DNA of 8,564 nucleotides from Pseudomonadota bacterium (lineage in GTDB: Bacteria > Pseudomonadota > Alphaproteobacteria > Acetobacterales > Acetobacteraceae), in NCBI GenBank assembly GCA_021819535.1, contig JAKAQU010000106.1:1-8564 (forward strand), read 5' to 3'. This document shows positions 1-6,528 of the stretch, piece after piece. The stretch's first letter is position 1, and each line of letters starts with the position of its first letter. Both the position numbers and the translations under genes were made by a program. The notes beneath the pieces were generated by a model. It was not told the DNA's origin. It saw only the letters and a list, made by a program, of their open reading frames with translations, and did no database searches.

Positions 1-638
1 CGAGCCGGGGGCCGGCGCTCACGCATGTGAGCTTTCGCCTCCGTGCCGGCGAAACGCTCGCCCTCGTCGGACCTTCGGGTGCTGGAAAATCGACGATCCT
101 CGAAATCCTGCTCGGCTTCATCCGCCCCGAACATGGCCGGGTGACGCTGAACGGCGCCGACATCGTCTCCATCGTGCCTTCGGCACTCGCCGAACTCACC
201 GCCTGGATCGGCCAGAAGCCGATGATTTTCGCCGGCACGCTCGCCGAGAATATTCGTTTCGCGCGCCCCGAGGCGAGCGATGCCGCGGTAATGGAGGCGG
301 CACGTCTCGCCCGCGTGAGCGATTTCGCAACGCACCTGCCCGACGGGCTGGAGACCGAGATCGGCGAGGGCGGTTTCGGCCTGTCCGGCGGCGAGGCGCA
401 GCGCGTCGCGATCGCCCGCGCCTATCTCAAGAACGCGCCGCTTCTTCTGCTCGACGAGCCGACCGCGCATCTCGATCCGGCAACCGAGGCCGAAGTGATC
501 GAGAGTTTGCGCCGGCTCGCCATCGGGCGGACGGTCATTCTCGCCAGCCATTCGGCGGCAATGCGCGATTTCGGCGGCCGGCGGCTCGATCTCCGCCAGG
601 GCCGGATCATGTCGGTGCCCGCGCGCGGGGTGGCATGA
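1..638 (+). CDS. cydD: CydD, C-terminal ATPase domain (5' partial): thiol-exporting ABC transporter half
   Basis: The frame is open from the window edge (first full codon at 3), so only the last 211 residues are visible: essentially the whole nucleotide-binding domain. The membrane domain lies upstream, outside the window. Seen: Walker A GPSGAGKST (69-95), a Q-loop (IGQKP near 210), signature LSGGEAQR (381-404), Walker B LLLLDEPT (441-464) and H-loop ASHS with its His at 549-551. All catalytic motifs are intact. ABC exporters have many homologues; the CydD call rests on the immediately following, 4-nt-overlapping CydC-like gene and the oxidase context. In known systems CydDC is an inner-membrane heterodimer that exports glutathione and cysteine, and was recently also linked to haem. 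It is required for maturation of cytochrome bd. An internal GTG at 27 is not a real start, because homology continues upstream of it. Confidence 0.85.
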   Translation, partial: SRGPALTHVSFRLRAGETLALVGPSGAGKSTILEILLGFIRPEHGRVTLNGADIVSIVPSALAELTAWIGQKPMIFAGTLAENIRFARPEASDAAVMEAARLARVSDFATHLPDGLETEIGEGGFGLSGGEAQRVAIARAYLKNAPLLLLDEPTAHLDPATEAEVIESLRRLAIGRTVILASHSAAMRDFGGRRLDLRQGRIMSVPARGVA

Positions 639-2296
639 GGACGGATTGGCAGCCGGTTTGGCGTATCATCGCGCTCTGGCGCGGGCGGTGGTTCATGCTT
701 CTGCTCGGCGCGGTGATCGCGCTCGCCGCCGCCGCCGCCGGGGTCGGGCTGATGGCGTCGGCCGGCGGGCGGCTCGCCGGCGGGCTGATCGGCCTCGGGA
801 CGGCCGGGGCCATGGCCGGGGGCCTGCGCGCCCTTGGCGCCGGGCGCGTCGGATTGCGTTATCTCGAACGCCTCGTCACCCATGATGCGATGTTTCGCGC
901 GCTCGGCGATCTCCGCGTGTGGTTTTTCCGCGGCCTCGCTAGGAGCGCCGCCGGCGGCCTCGGGTTTCGCCGCGCCGGTGACGTGCTCGCCCGTCTCGTC
1001 AATGATGTTGAGGCATTGGACGGGCTTTACCTTCGTATCCTGATCCCGCTCGCGGCGATCCTGGTTCTGCTGCCGGCGCTCATCATTCTGGCGGCGCGGC
1101 AAAGCCCGCTTTTGGCCGCGGTCTTGGGCGTGCTGTTTCTCATCGCGGCCTTCCTCCTGCCCCGGCGCGCGGCGCGCGGCACGCTCGCCATCGGCGAGCG
1201 TCTCGGGCAGGCGATGGCAGCACTCCGCATCGCGGTTCTCGATGCGGTGAGCGGCATTCGCGAGGTGCGGGCCTTTGGCGCCGAAAACCGTATGCTGAGC
1301 CTGGTCCAGGCGCGGAGCAGCGCGCTGTTCGCGGCCCAGCACGAGGAGGCGCGCCGCGTCGCCCGCGCAGGCGCCGCGGCCATGCTGGCCGGACAGGCGG
1401 CAATTTTCGCGGTTTTGCTCGCGGCCGCAATGTTGCCGGCAGGACGCGGGGGTGTCGCCTATGCGGCGATCCTGTTCCTGACCCTCGCCGCGTTCGAGGC
1501 CATCGCCGGCCTGCCACGCGCCGGCGCGCTCGCCGGACGGATCGTCGCGGCAGCCCGGCGCGTTCTCGTCGCGGCGGCGGAACCGCGCGCGGCGGCAGAA
1601 CCACCGGTTGCGATCCTTCGGCCCGAGGGCTACGCGCTCCGTTTCGATGCGGTTTCCTTCCGCTGGGGCGAGGACCGGCGGCCGGTTCTCGCCGGCCTCA
1701 CGCTCGAAATACCGGAGGGCGCCCATGTCGCGCTTCTCGGCCCTTCGGGCGCCGGCAAATCGACATTGGCCGCACTCGCGCTCAAGACCGCCGTGCCGAC
1801 AGCGGGGCGCATCCTGCTCGGCGGCGCCGATTATGCGGCACTGCCGGCGGCCGAAATCCGCCGCCGCATCGCCTGGCTCGGGCAGATGACGCATCTTTTC
1901 GACGACACCATCCGCGCCAATCTCCTCCTCGCCCGGCCGGATGCCGATGAGGCCGCCTTATGGGCGGCACTCGATGCGGCACGCATAGCCGATGTCGTCG
2001 AAAACCTCCCCAAAGGATTGGACACCTGGGTCGGCGAAGGCGGGGCGCGCTTCTCCGGCGGCCAGGGGCGAAGGCTCGCCCTTGCGCGGGCGCTGCTCTC
2101 GCCGGCACCGATCCTCATTCTCGATGAGCCGTGTGCCGGGCTCGATGCGGCCACCGAGCGGGAATTTTTCGCCACCCTCAACGAGGCCGCGGCGGGGCGG
2201 AGCGTTCTTCTCATCACCCATCGCCTGACCGGGGTCGAGCGGCTCGACCGCATCTGGCGGCTTTCCGGCGGCAAGGCGATCGCCGCCGCCGGCTGA
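635..2296 (+). CDS. cydC: CydC: thiol reductant ABC exporter subunit
   Basis: A 553-aa half-transporter, normal length for CydC. The N-terminal ~310 residues form a membrane domain with about six hydrophobic segments (near 17-40, 47-65, 135-153, 157-177, 245-268, 273-293). The NBD follows from about 335. Seen: Walker A GPSGAGKST at 369-377, Q-loop Gln417, signature FSGGQGRR at 473-480, Walker B ILILDEP at 493-499 with catalytic Glu498, and H-loop His529. The residue after DEP is Cys500, where Thr is most common. The ATG overlaps the cydD stop as ATGA, implying translational coupling and a 1:1 CydDC heterodimer. Its family role is export of cysteine/glutathione to the periplasm, supporting assembly of cytochrome bd. 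The cydAB oxidase genes do not follow it here. CydC rather than a generic lipid or peptide exporter is inferred from gene pairing and domain style. Confidence 0.88.
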   Translation: MRTDWQPVWRIIALWRGRWFMLLLGAVIALAAAAAGVGLMASAGGRLAGGLIGLGTAGAMAGGLRALGAGRVGLRYLERLVTHDAMFRALGDLRVWFFRGLARSAAGGLGFRRAGDVLARLVNDVEALDGLYLRILIPLAAILVLLPALIILAARQSPLLAAVLGVLFLIAAFLLPRRAARGTLAIGERLGQAMAALRIAVLDAVSGIREVRAFGAENRMLSLVQARSSALFAAQHEEARRVARAGAAAMLAGQAAIFAVLLAAAMLPAGRGGVAYAAILFLTLAAFEAIAGLPRAGALAGRIVAAARRVLVAAAEPRAAAEPPVAILRPEGYALRFDAVSFRWGEDRRPVLAGLTLEIPEGAHVALLGPSGAGKSTLAALALKTAVPTAGRILLGGADYAALPAAEIRRRIAWLGQMTHLFDDTIRANLLLARPDADEAALWAALDAARIADVVENLPKGLDTWVGEGGARFSGGQGRRLALARALLSPAPILILDEPCAGLDAATEREFFATLNEAAAGRSVLLITHRLTGVERLDRIWRLSGGKAIAAAG

Positions 2297-2348
2297 CACC
2301 CGCGATCGCCCCTCGCCTTGCGCCGCCCGCCCGGCTAAGCTTGCGCGC

Positions 2349-3017
2349 ATGAATGTCGCACTCCGACCCCTGCCCCATCTCACCATCGAAGTGGTGCATG
2401 ATCTCGTCTGCCCGTGGTGCTATCTCGGCCTGCGGCGGCTGAGGCGCGGGCTTGCCGGCCAGCCGGAGGTCGAGATCGCGTTCACGTGGCGCGCTTTCCT
2501 GCTCAATCCCGATATGCCGCGCGCCGGCATGACGCGCGATGAGTATCTGATCCGCAAATTCGGCAATGAGGAGCGGGCGCGGCGCTTGTTCGCCTCGATC
2601 GCTCAGATCGGGCTCGCCGAGTGCGTGGCCTTTCGCTTCGATCGCGTCCGGCACATGCCGAGCAGCGTCGATGCCCATCGCCTGGTACGCTTCGCTGCCC
2701 GTGCCGGTCGTGATCTCGAGGTCGTCGAAGCACTGTTCGCGGCGCATTTCAACGAAGGCGCCGATATCGGGGACGTTTCCTGCCTGACCGCGATCGCCGC
2801 GCAAACCGGCCTCGATGCCGGAGAGGTGCGGCAATTCCTGACCAGCGATCAGGAGATCGATGCCGTCCACGCCGATAATCTCCGCGCCCACAGGCTTGGC
2901 ATCAACGGCGTTCCCTGCTTCATCATCGGCGGTGGCCATGCCATTGCCGGCGCACAGGAGCCGGCGGTCATCAGCCGGCTCATCGATGTCGCTTTGCTCG
3001 AAAGCGCTGCCTTCTGA
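2349..3017 (+). CDS. DsbA-family (FrnE-like) thiol-disulfide oxidoreductase
   Basis: A 222-aa protein with a DSBA-like thioredoxin fold. Active-site CPWC lies at 21-24 after the first beta strand (IEVVHDLV), and the helical insertion spans about 60-175. The second thioredoxin half carries the cis-proline loop GVP at 187-189 and the FrnE-style GAQ at 201-203. There is no signal peptide, so the protein is probably cytoplasmic, like other FrnE proteins, which act as oxidoreductases or isomerases under oxidative stress. Unusually, Cys190 directly follows the cis-proline; an aromatic or Thr is more usual. The ATG at 2349 is the only plausible start that preserves the first strand, but it has no clear Shine-Dalgarno. 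The gene sits 52 nt after cydC in the same direction and could be cotranscribed; I see no promoter in the gap. Substrate unknown. Confidence 0.85.
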   Translation: MNVALRPLPHLTIEVVHDLVCPWCYLGLRRLRRGLAGQPEVEIAFTWRAFLLNPDMPRAGMTRDEYLIRKFGNEERARRLFASIAQIGLAECVAFRFDRVRHMPSSVDAHRLVRFAARAGRDLEVVEALFAAHFNEGADIGDVSCLTAIAAQTGLDAGEVRQFLTSDQEIDAVHADNLRAHRLGINGVPCFIIGGGHAIAGAQEPAVISRLIDVALLESAAF

Positions 3018-3020
3018 CCG

Positions 3021-3050
3021 CCCGCCCCTGCGGCACGCTGCCGACGCGGG
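3021..3050. terminator. Possible bidirectional hairpin between convergent genes
   Basis: Between the two convergent stop codons, CGGCA (3031-3035) pairs with TGCCG (3039-3043) around a 3-nt loop. CCCGC (3021-3025) pairs with GCGGG (3046-3050) as an outer stem, leaving an asymmetric internal loop. The placement fits a shared terminator, but there is no T-tract on either side, so it is not a canonical intrinsic terminator. GC-rich hairpins also arise easily by chance in this sequence. Confidence 0.3.
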
Positions 3051-3815
3051 CTAGGCCAAAAGCCGTGTGAGGCCGAGCATCAACAGCAGCATCGCATTGA
3101 CGGCGAAGATCACCGGGCTTGCCGTGCGCACCGCATCGCGCAAAGCGCGCCCCGCCGCCCCGCCGGCGATGCCAAGCGCGATGAGCGCCGGCATGGTGCC
3201 AAGCCCGAACACCGCCATCGCGAGGGCGCCGCGCCATATCGCGCCACTTCCGGCGGCGACGGCAAGCGCGGCGTAGAGAAAGCCGCAGGGGAGAAAACCG
3301 AGCGCCGCCCCCCTCACCATTTCACCGAAAAAACCGCGGCCGCCGCGGCTCATGCGCGAGAGAAAGACGGCCGGCCCACGCAACCCCGCAGAAAACGCGA
3401 CCGATGAGCGCCCACGACGCGGAAGCCAGTGCCGTGCCGCCTGATCGGCGAACAGACATGCCGCCAGCAGCAACGCGACACCGCCGAGCCGGGTGAACCA
3501 TGGCATTGCGGTGATGGCGGCCCCGACGCCGGCGGCAAGCGCCCCGAGCGCCGCATAAACGCCAACCCGGCCGCAATGATAGGGAAGAAGAGCGCCCGCC
3601 TGAAAGCGATGGCGCTCGCAAAGTTCCGCCGCTGGCACGCGCGCGAGCCGCCCCGCGGCCTGCGCGACGACGAACGGCCCACACATCGGCCCACAATGCG
3701 CGATGCTGCCGACGGCGCCCGCGACGAGCAATCCGACGAGAACACCCCCTTGCGCGAACCACGCGAGCCCGCTCGCGTTACAGAGTGGAGAAAACAAAGA
3801 AAGAACATCACGCAT
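3051..3815 (-). CDS. TauE/SafE-type (UreH-like, DsbD_2) polytopic membrane protein
   Basis: A 254-aa inner-membrane protein with about six hydrophobic segments. The family hallmark HCGPMCG lies at 40-46 (Cys41 and Cys45) at the end of the first helix. A YHCGRVGVY box is at 79-87, GFLPCGFLYAAL at 173-184 (Cys177), and FGLGTMPAL at 203-211. These match proteins usually annotated as sulfite exporter TauE/SafE or UreH-like, related to the DsbD/CcdA membrane domain. In pseudomonads a relative lies in the ccoGHIS region, so a role in copper, haem or thiol handling for cbb3 assembly is inferred; sulfite export is not supported by context. ATG at 3815 is preferred over the in-frame TTG at 3818, because the predicted transcript would begin about at the ATG. 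No Shine-Dalgarno is visible. It is divergent from the cco operon and convergent with the FrnE-like gene. Confidence 0.82.
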   Translation of the reverse strand: MRDVLSLFSPLCNASGLAWFAQGGVLVGLLVAGAVGSIAHCGPMCGPFVVAQAAGRLARVPAAELCERHRFQAGALLPYHCGRVGVYAALGALAAGVGAAITAMPWFTRLGGVALLLAACLFADQAARHWLPRRGRSSVAFSAGLRGPAVFLSRMSRGGRGFFGEMVRGAALGFLPCGFLYAALAVAAGSGAIWRGALAMAVFGLGTMPALIALGIAGGAAGRALRDAVRTASPVIFAVNAMLLLMLGLTRLLA

Positions 3816-3821
3816 CAATGC

Positions 3822-3830
3822 ATTTTACCA
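3822..3830 (-). promoter_or_regulatory. Candidate extended -10 promoter of the TauE/SafE-like gene
   Basis: Read on the minus strand, 3830 to 3822 is TGGTAAAAT: a TG extension followed by TAAAAT, 5/6 to TATAAT. Transcription would begin about 7 nt on, near 3815, which is the A of the start codon, suggesting a leaderless mRNA. No good -35 is visible. The FNR-like box centre (3856.5) is about 41.5 nt upstream of this start, the usual class II activator position. Prediction only. Confidence 0.45.
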
Positions 3831-3849
3831 ACCAATCATTCTTCCCGCA

Positions 3850-3863
3850 TTGATCTATCTCAA
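3850..3863. promoter_or_regulatory. FNR/FixK (Crp-Fnr family) operator
   Basis: TTGATCTATCTCAA matches the palindrome TTGAT-N4-ATCAA at 9 of 10 specified positions; the mismatch is C for A at 3859. FNR, Anr, FnrL and FixK proteins bind this sequence and activate ccoNOQP at low oxygen in many proteobacteria. Its centre is about 41.5 nt from the predicted start sites on both sides, so it may serve the cco operon and the divergent TauE/SafE-like gene together. The site sits in the only AT-richer intergenic stretch of the window. Confidence 0.8.
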
Positions 3864-3884
3864 CGCGCGAATTTCCAATGCGCC

Positions 3885-3890
3885 TATTCT
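3885..3890 (+). promoter_or_regulatory. Candidate -10 box of the cco operon promoter
   Basis: TATTCT matches TATAAT at 4/6. It predicts a start at about 3897-3898, placing the FNR-like box at -41.5, the class II activator arrangement. No recognisable -35 hexamer exists 17 nt upstream, consistent with activator dependence. The implied leader before the first gene is about 45 nt. Confidence 0.5.
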
Positions 3891-3941
3891 GATGCGGGGA
3901 GATTTATCGGCCAGACGATCGCGTAGGTGAAGGAGTTTTCG

Positions 3942-4163
3942 ATGAATGACGAGGAAAAATTCAGCGCGCTCGTGATCGGGGCGTTGATGGCGGTGTTCGC
4001 GCTGATCGGGCTCATGCTCGCGTCCCACGCGCTCGATGTCGAGATGTCGATTTTCGGCTGGTCGCTCGCGGCGTTCGCGCTCGTGTTCCTGTTCGGCCTG
4101 ATCCGCCGCCATTTCGATCAGGAAGCGGCGGCGAAGAACGAAGAGGTGCGCCGTCATGGCTGA
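3942..4163 (+). CDS. Small two-helix membrane protein, first gene of the cco operon, function unknown
   Basis: A 73-aa protein. A short acidic N-terminus (MNDEEK) precedes TM1 at about 8-28, a short loop (LDVEMS), TM2 at about 36-54, and a charged tail from 55 rich in Arg, Glu and Lys (IRRHFDQE onward). No Cys, CXXCH or other cofactor motif; His30 and His57 lie near helix ends. An AGGAG (3931-3935) 6 nt before ATG 3942 decides this start over the GTG at 3927, which lies upstream of and overlaps the ribosome site. The last 8 nt overlap ccoN, so expression is coupled to the oxidase catalytic subunit. I do not recognise a named family; it is not CcoQ (present downstream) and CcoS normally sits after ccoI. 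An accessory subunit or assembly factor of cbb3 oxidase is inferred from position. Confidence 0.75.
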   Translation: MNDEEKFSALVIGALMAVFALIGLMLASHALDVEMSIFGWSLAAFALVFLFGLIRRHFDQEAAAKNEEVRRHG

Positions 4164-5628
4164 AAGTGCCGGATACGTGGCGGCATCCGCCATTCGCTAT
4201 AACGATGATGTCGTCAAGAAATTCGTCATCGCCACCATGTTCTGGGGGATCGTCGGCATGGCGGTCGGCGTTTTCATCGCCGCCGAACTCGCCTGGCCTT
4301 CGCTCAATTTCTGGCCGCCCTATCTCAATTTCGGCCGCATCCGCCCGGTGCATACGTCGGCCGTCATCTTCGCGTTCGGCGGCTCGGCGCTGCTCGGGAC
4401 ATCTTTTCATGTCGTGCAGCGGACCTGCCGGGCACGATTGTTCGGCGGCACCGCGCTCGCGAATTTCATATTCTGGGGCTATCAGTTCTTCATCGTCATG
4501 GCAGCACTCTCCTATGTTCTCGGCTTTTCCAAAAGCCGGGAATATGCCGAGCCGGAATGGCATCTCGATGTCTGGCTGGTGATCGTCTGGGTCGCGTATC
4601 TGATCGCCTTCACCGGCACGGTGCTGCGACGGACGGAGCCGCACATCTATGTTGCCAACTGGTTCTATCTTTCATTCATCATCACGATCGCGATGCTGGT
4701 GATCGTCAATAACCTTGCGATACCGGTTTCGATCTACGCCGCGAAGAGTTATTCGGTGTTTTCCGGCGCCCAGGATGCCCTCGTGCAATGGTGGTACGGC
4801 CATAACGCGGTCGGATTCTTTCTCACCGTGCCGTTCCTCGGCATGATGTATTATTTCATTCCGAAAGCCGCCAACCGGCCAATCTATTCCTACCGCCTTT
4901 CCATCGTGCATTTCTGGTCCCTGATTTTCATCTATATCTGGGCCGGGCCGCATCATTTGCACTGGACAGCACTTCCCGACTGGACGCAGACCGTGGGCGA
5001 GGCGTTCTCCGTCATGCTGTGGATGCCATCCTGGGGTGGCATGATCAACGGGCTGATGACGCTCTCGGGCGCGTGGGACAAGCTGCGCACCGATCCGGGC
5101 CTGCGCTTTTCCGTGACCTCGGTTGGGTTTTACGGCATGGCGACCTTCGAGGGGCCGGTGATGTCGGTGCGCACCGTCAATGCGCTCAGCCATTACACCG
5201 ATTGGGGCATCGGCCATGTCCATTCCGGCTCGCTCGGCTGGGTCGCGATGATCAGTTTCGGCGCGATCTATTATCTCGTGCCCAATCTCTGGGGCCGCAG
5301 CGGGCTCTATTCCCATCGGCTGGCCGCCTGGCATTACTGGATTTCGACGCTCGGCATCGTGCTCTACATCAGCGCGATGTGGGTCGCCGGGATCATGGAA
5401 GGGCTGATGTGGCGCGCCTATGACACGCAGGGCTTCCTGCAATACTCCTTCATCGAAAGCATCAACGCGGTCCATCCGCTTTTCATCATCCGCTGGCTGG
5501 GTGGGGTGTTCTTCCTCGCCGGCATTCTGATCATGGCCTACAATCTGATCATGACCGTCCGCAGCCCGCGCACCGCGGCGCGTGCCACAGACATTTCCGG
5601 CCTTCCCCTTCCCGCCGTTGGAGATTGA
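4156..5628 (+). CDS. ccoN: CcoN: cytochrome cbb3 oxidase catalytic subunit I
   Basis: 490 aa, about twelve membrane helices, the usual length. CcoN reduces O2 to water at the haem b3-CuB site and pumps protons. By alignment to the known cbb3 pattern, the ligands are all present: His66 (RPVHTSA) and His356 for low-spin haem b, His354 (GIGHVHSG) for haem b3, His216 (WWYGHNAVG) and His266/His267 (AGPHHLHW) for CuB. Tyr260, six residues before His266, matches the Tyr cross-linked to the CuB histidine in cbb3 enzymes; it marks this as cbb3 rather than aa3 or bo3. The start ATG follows AAGAGG (4141-4146) inside the preceding gene and overlaps it by 8 nt. ccoO follows 3 nt after the stop. Expression is probably induced at low oxygen through the upstream FNR-like box. 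Confidence 0.98.
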   Translation: MAESAGYVAASAIRYNDDVVKKFVIATMFWGIVGMAVGVFIAAELAWPSLNFWPPYLNFGRIRPVHTSAVIFAFGGSALLGTSFHVVQRTCRARLFGGTALANFIFWGYQFFIVMAALSYVLGFSKSREYAEPEWHLDVWLVIVWVAYLIAFTGTVLRRTEPHIYVANWFYLSFIITIAMLVIVNNLAIPVSIYAAKSYSVFSGAQDALVQWWYGHNAVGFFLTVPFLGMMYYFIPKAANRPIYSYRLSIVHFWSLIFIYIWAGPHHLHWTALPDWTQTVGEAFSVMLWMPSWGGMINGLMTLSGAWDKLRTDPGLRFSVTSVGFYGMATFEGPVMSVRTVNALSHYTDWGIGHVHSGSLGWVAMISFGAIYYLVPNLWGRSGLYSHRLAAWHYWISTLGIVLYISAMWVAGIMEGLMWRAYDTQGFLQYSFIESINAVHPLFIIRWLGGVFFLAGILIMAYNLIMTVRSPRTAARATDISGLPLPAVGD

Positions 5629-5631
5629 GCG

Positions 5632-6351
5632 ATGGCATTCCGCCACGAAACACTCGAAAAAAATGTCATATTGCTCCTGGTTCTGTCGCTCCTCGTGGTC
5701 ACGATCGGTGGCATGGTGGAAATCATTCCGCAATTCTTCGTCGAAAACACGATCGAGCATGTGAAGGGCGTGCGTCCTTATTCGCCGCTCGAACTCGCGG
5801 GGCGAAACATTTATATCCGCGAGGGGTGCTATCTCTGTCATAGCCAGCAGATCCGCGCACTCCGCGACGAGATCGAACGCTACGGGCATTACAGCCTCGC
5901 CGCCGAGAGCATGTACGACCATCCGTTCCAATGGGGATCGAAGCGGATCGGGCCAGATCTCGCGCGCGTCGGCGGCAAATACTCGAACGACTGGCACTAT
6001 GCGCATCTCCGCAATCCACAATCGATGGTTCCGGAAAGCCTGATGCCGCGCTACGCCTTCCTCGATGAGACGCCGCTTTCCTATGATCGTATCGCCGATG
6101 ATCTCCGCACCAATATCGCGGTCGGCGTGCCTTACACCAAGGACGATATCGCAAACGCCATCGCCGATGTCGAATCGGAGGCCAATCCCGACGCCGACCA
6201 CGCAGCACTCCTCAAGCGCTACCCGAAGGCGGTGGTGGTCAGCAAGACCGGGCCCTACATCAGCGAAATGGATGCCCTTGTCGCCTATCTGCAGATGCTC
6301 GGAACCCTGGTCGATTTCGCTGATACCAGCGAAGAAAAACTTGATCGTTGA
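5632..6351 (+). CDS. ccoO: CcoO: cbb3 oxidase membrane-anchored monohaem cytochrome c subunit II
   Basis: 239 aa, typical for CcoO/FixO. There is a single N-terminal membrane anchor at about 11-30 with the remainder periplasmic. The haem c motif CYLCH is at 66-70 in the family context YIREGCYLCHSQQ, and the probable axial Met138 is in PESLMPRY. Other conserved blocks are GPDLARVGGKYS (107-118) and NPQSMVPESLMP (128-139). CcoO takes electrons from the CcoP haems and passes them to haem b of CcoN. GGAG (5620-5623) lies 8 nt before the ATG, inside the end of ccoN, and the intergenic gap is only 3 nt, so it is certainly cotranscribed with ccoN. Confidence 0.97.
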   Translation: MAFRHETLEKNVILLLVLSLLVVTIGGMVEIIPQFFVENTIEHVKGVRPYSPLELAGRNIYIREGCYLCHSQQIRALRDEIERYGHYSLAAESMYDHPFQWGSKRIGPDLARVGGKYSNDWHYAHLRNPQSMVPESLMPRYAFLDETPLSYDRIADDLRTNIAVGVPYTKDDIANAIADVESEANPDADHAALLKRYPKAVVVSKTGPYISEMDALVAYLQMLGTLVDFADTSEEKLDR

Positions 6352-6361
6352 GAGGTGGTTC

Positions 6362-6517
6362 ATGGAATACCACGAACAATTGATGCACTGGCTTGAGACA
6401 CGCATCCTGCTCGCGGCGATGGCGGTGTTCGTGGCCCTTCTCATCGTCGTCTACTGGCCACGCAACAAGAAGAAAATAGAGCGCCACGGTCTCATCCCCC
6501 TGAACGAAGACCACTGA
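6362..6517 (+). CDS. ccoQ: CcoQ: small cbb3 oxidase subunit IV
   Basis: 51 aa, the usual size of CcoQ/FixQ. One transmembrane helix at about 15-32 (ILLAAMAVFVALLIVVYW) is followed by a basic stretch (PRNKKKIERHG) and the short C-terminal IPLNED typical of the family. It carries no cofactor; in studied bacteria it stabilises the association of CcoP with the CcoNO core. GAGG at 6352-6355 lies 6 nt before the ATG. It sits 10 nt after ccoO and 11 nt before ccoP, the standard NOQP order. The open frame extends far upstream, but that part overlaps ccoO and is not coding. Confidence 0.93.
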   Translation: MEYHEQLMHWLETRILLAAMAVFVALLIVVYWPRNKKKIERHGLIPLNEDH

Positions 6518-6528
6518 GGAACGACGAC

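Noticed and set aside
724..740. Run of GCC triplets in cydC
   Set aside because: It encodes part of an alanine-rich membrane helix. A short in-frame triplet run is expected in GC-rich coding DNA and shows no sign of being a regulatory repeat.
1498..1503. Search of the whole window for tRNA, rRNA, CRISPR, IS ends or attachment sites (position is a placeholder)
   Set aside because: No cloverleaf, spaced repeats, terminal inverted repeats or transposase-like frames were seen. Genes fill nearly the entire window; the longest non-coding stretch is 126 nt.
422..1894. Open frame of 490 codons on the minus strand opposite cydD and cydC
   Set aside because: It lies wholly antisense to well-recognised ABC transporter genes. 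Its product is a low-complexity mix rich in Arg, Gly, Glu and Ala with no domain, as expected from GC-rich third positions.
3805..3818. Second FNR-like site, TTGAT on the minus strand at 3818-3814 overlapping the TauE/SafE-like start
   Set aside because: Only one half-site is present; the partner positions (GATGT in place of ATCAA) do not match, so it is probably chance.
3817..3824. Perfect 8-bp palindrome AATGCATT near the divergent promoter
   Set aside because: Too short to be significant and matches no operator I can name; it overlaps the -10 and start codon region.
3429..3926. Plus-strand open frame of 165 codons across the TauE/SafE-like gene and the control region
   Set aside because: It runs antisense through the conserved HCGPMCG coding region and across the FNR box. 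The product is compositionally biased and has no ribosome site.
4672..6444. Open frame of 590 codons on the minus strand opposite ccoN and ccoO
   Set aside because: A shadow of two unambiguous genes. The product is rich in His, Asp, Glu and Arg with no recognisable fold, signal or membrane pattern, and has no upstream ribosome site of note.
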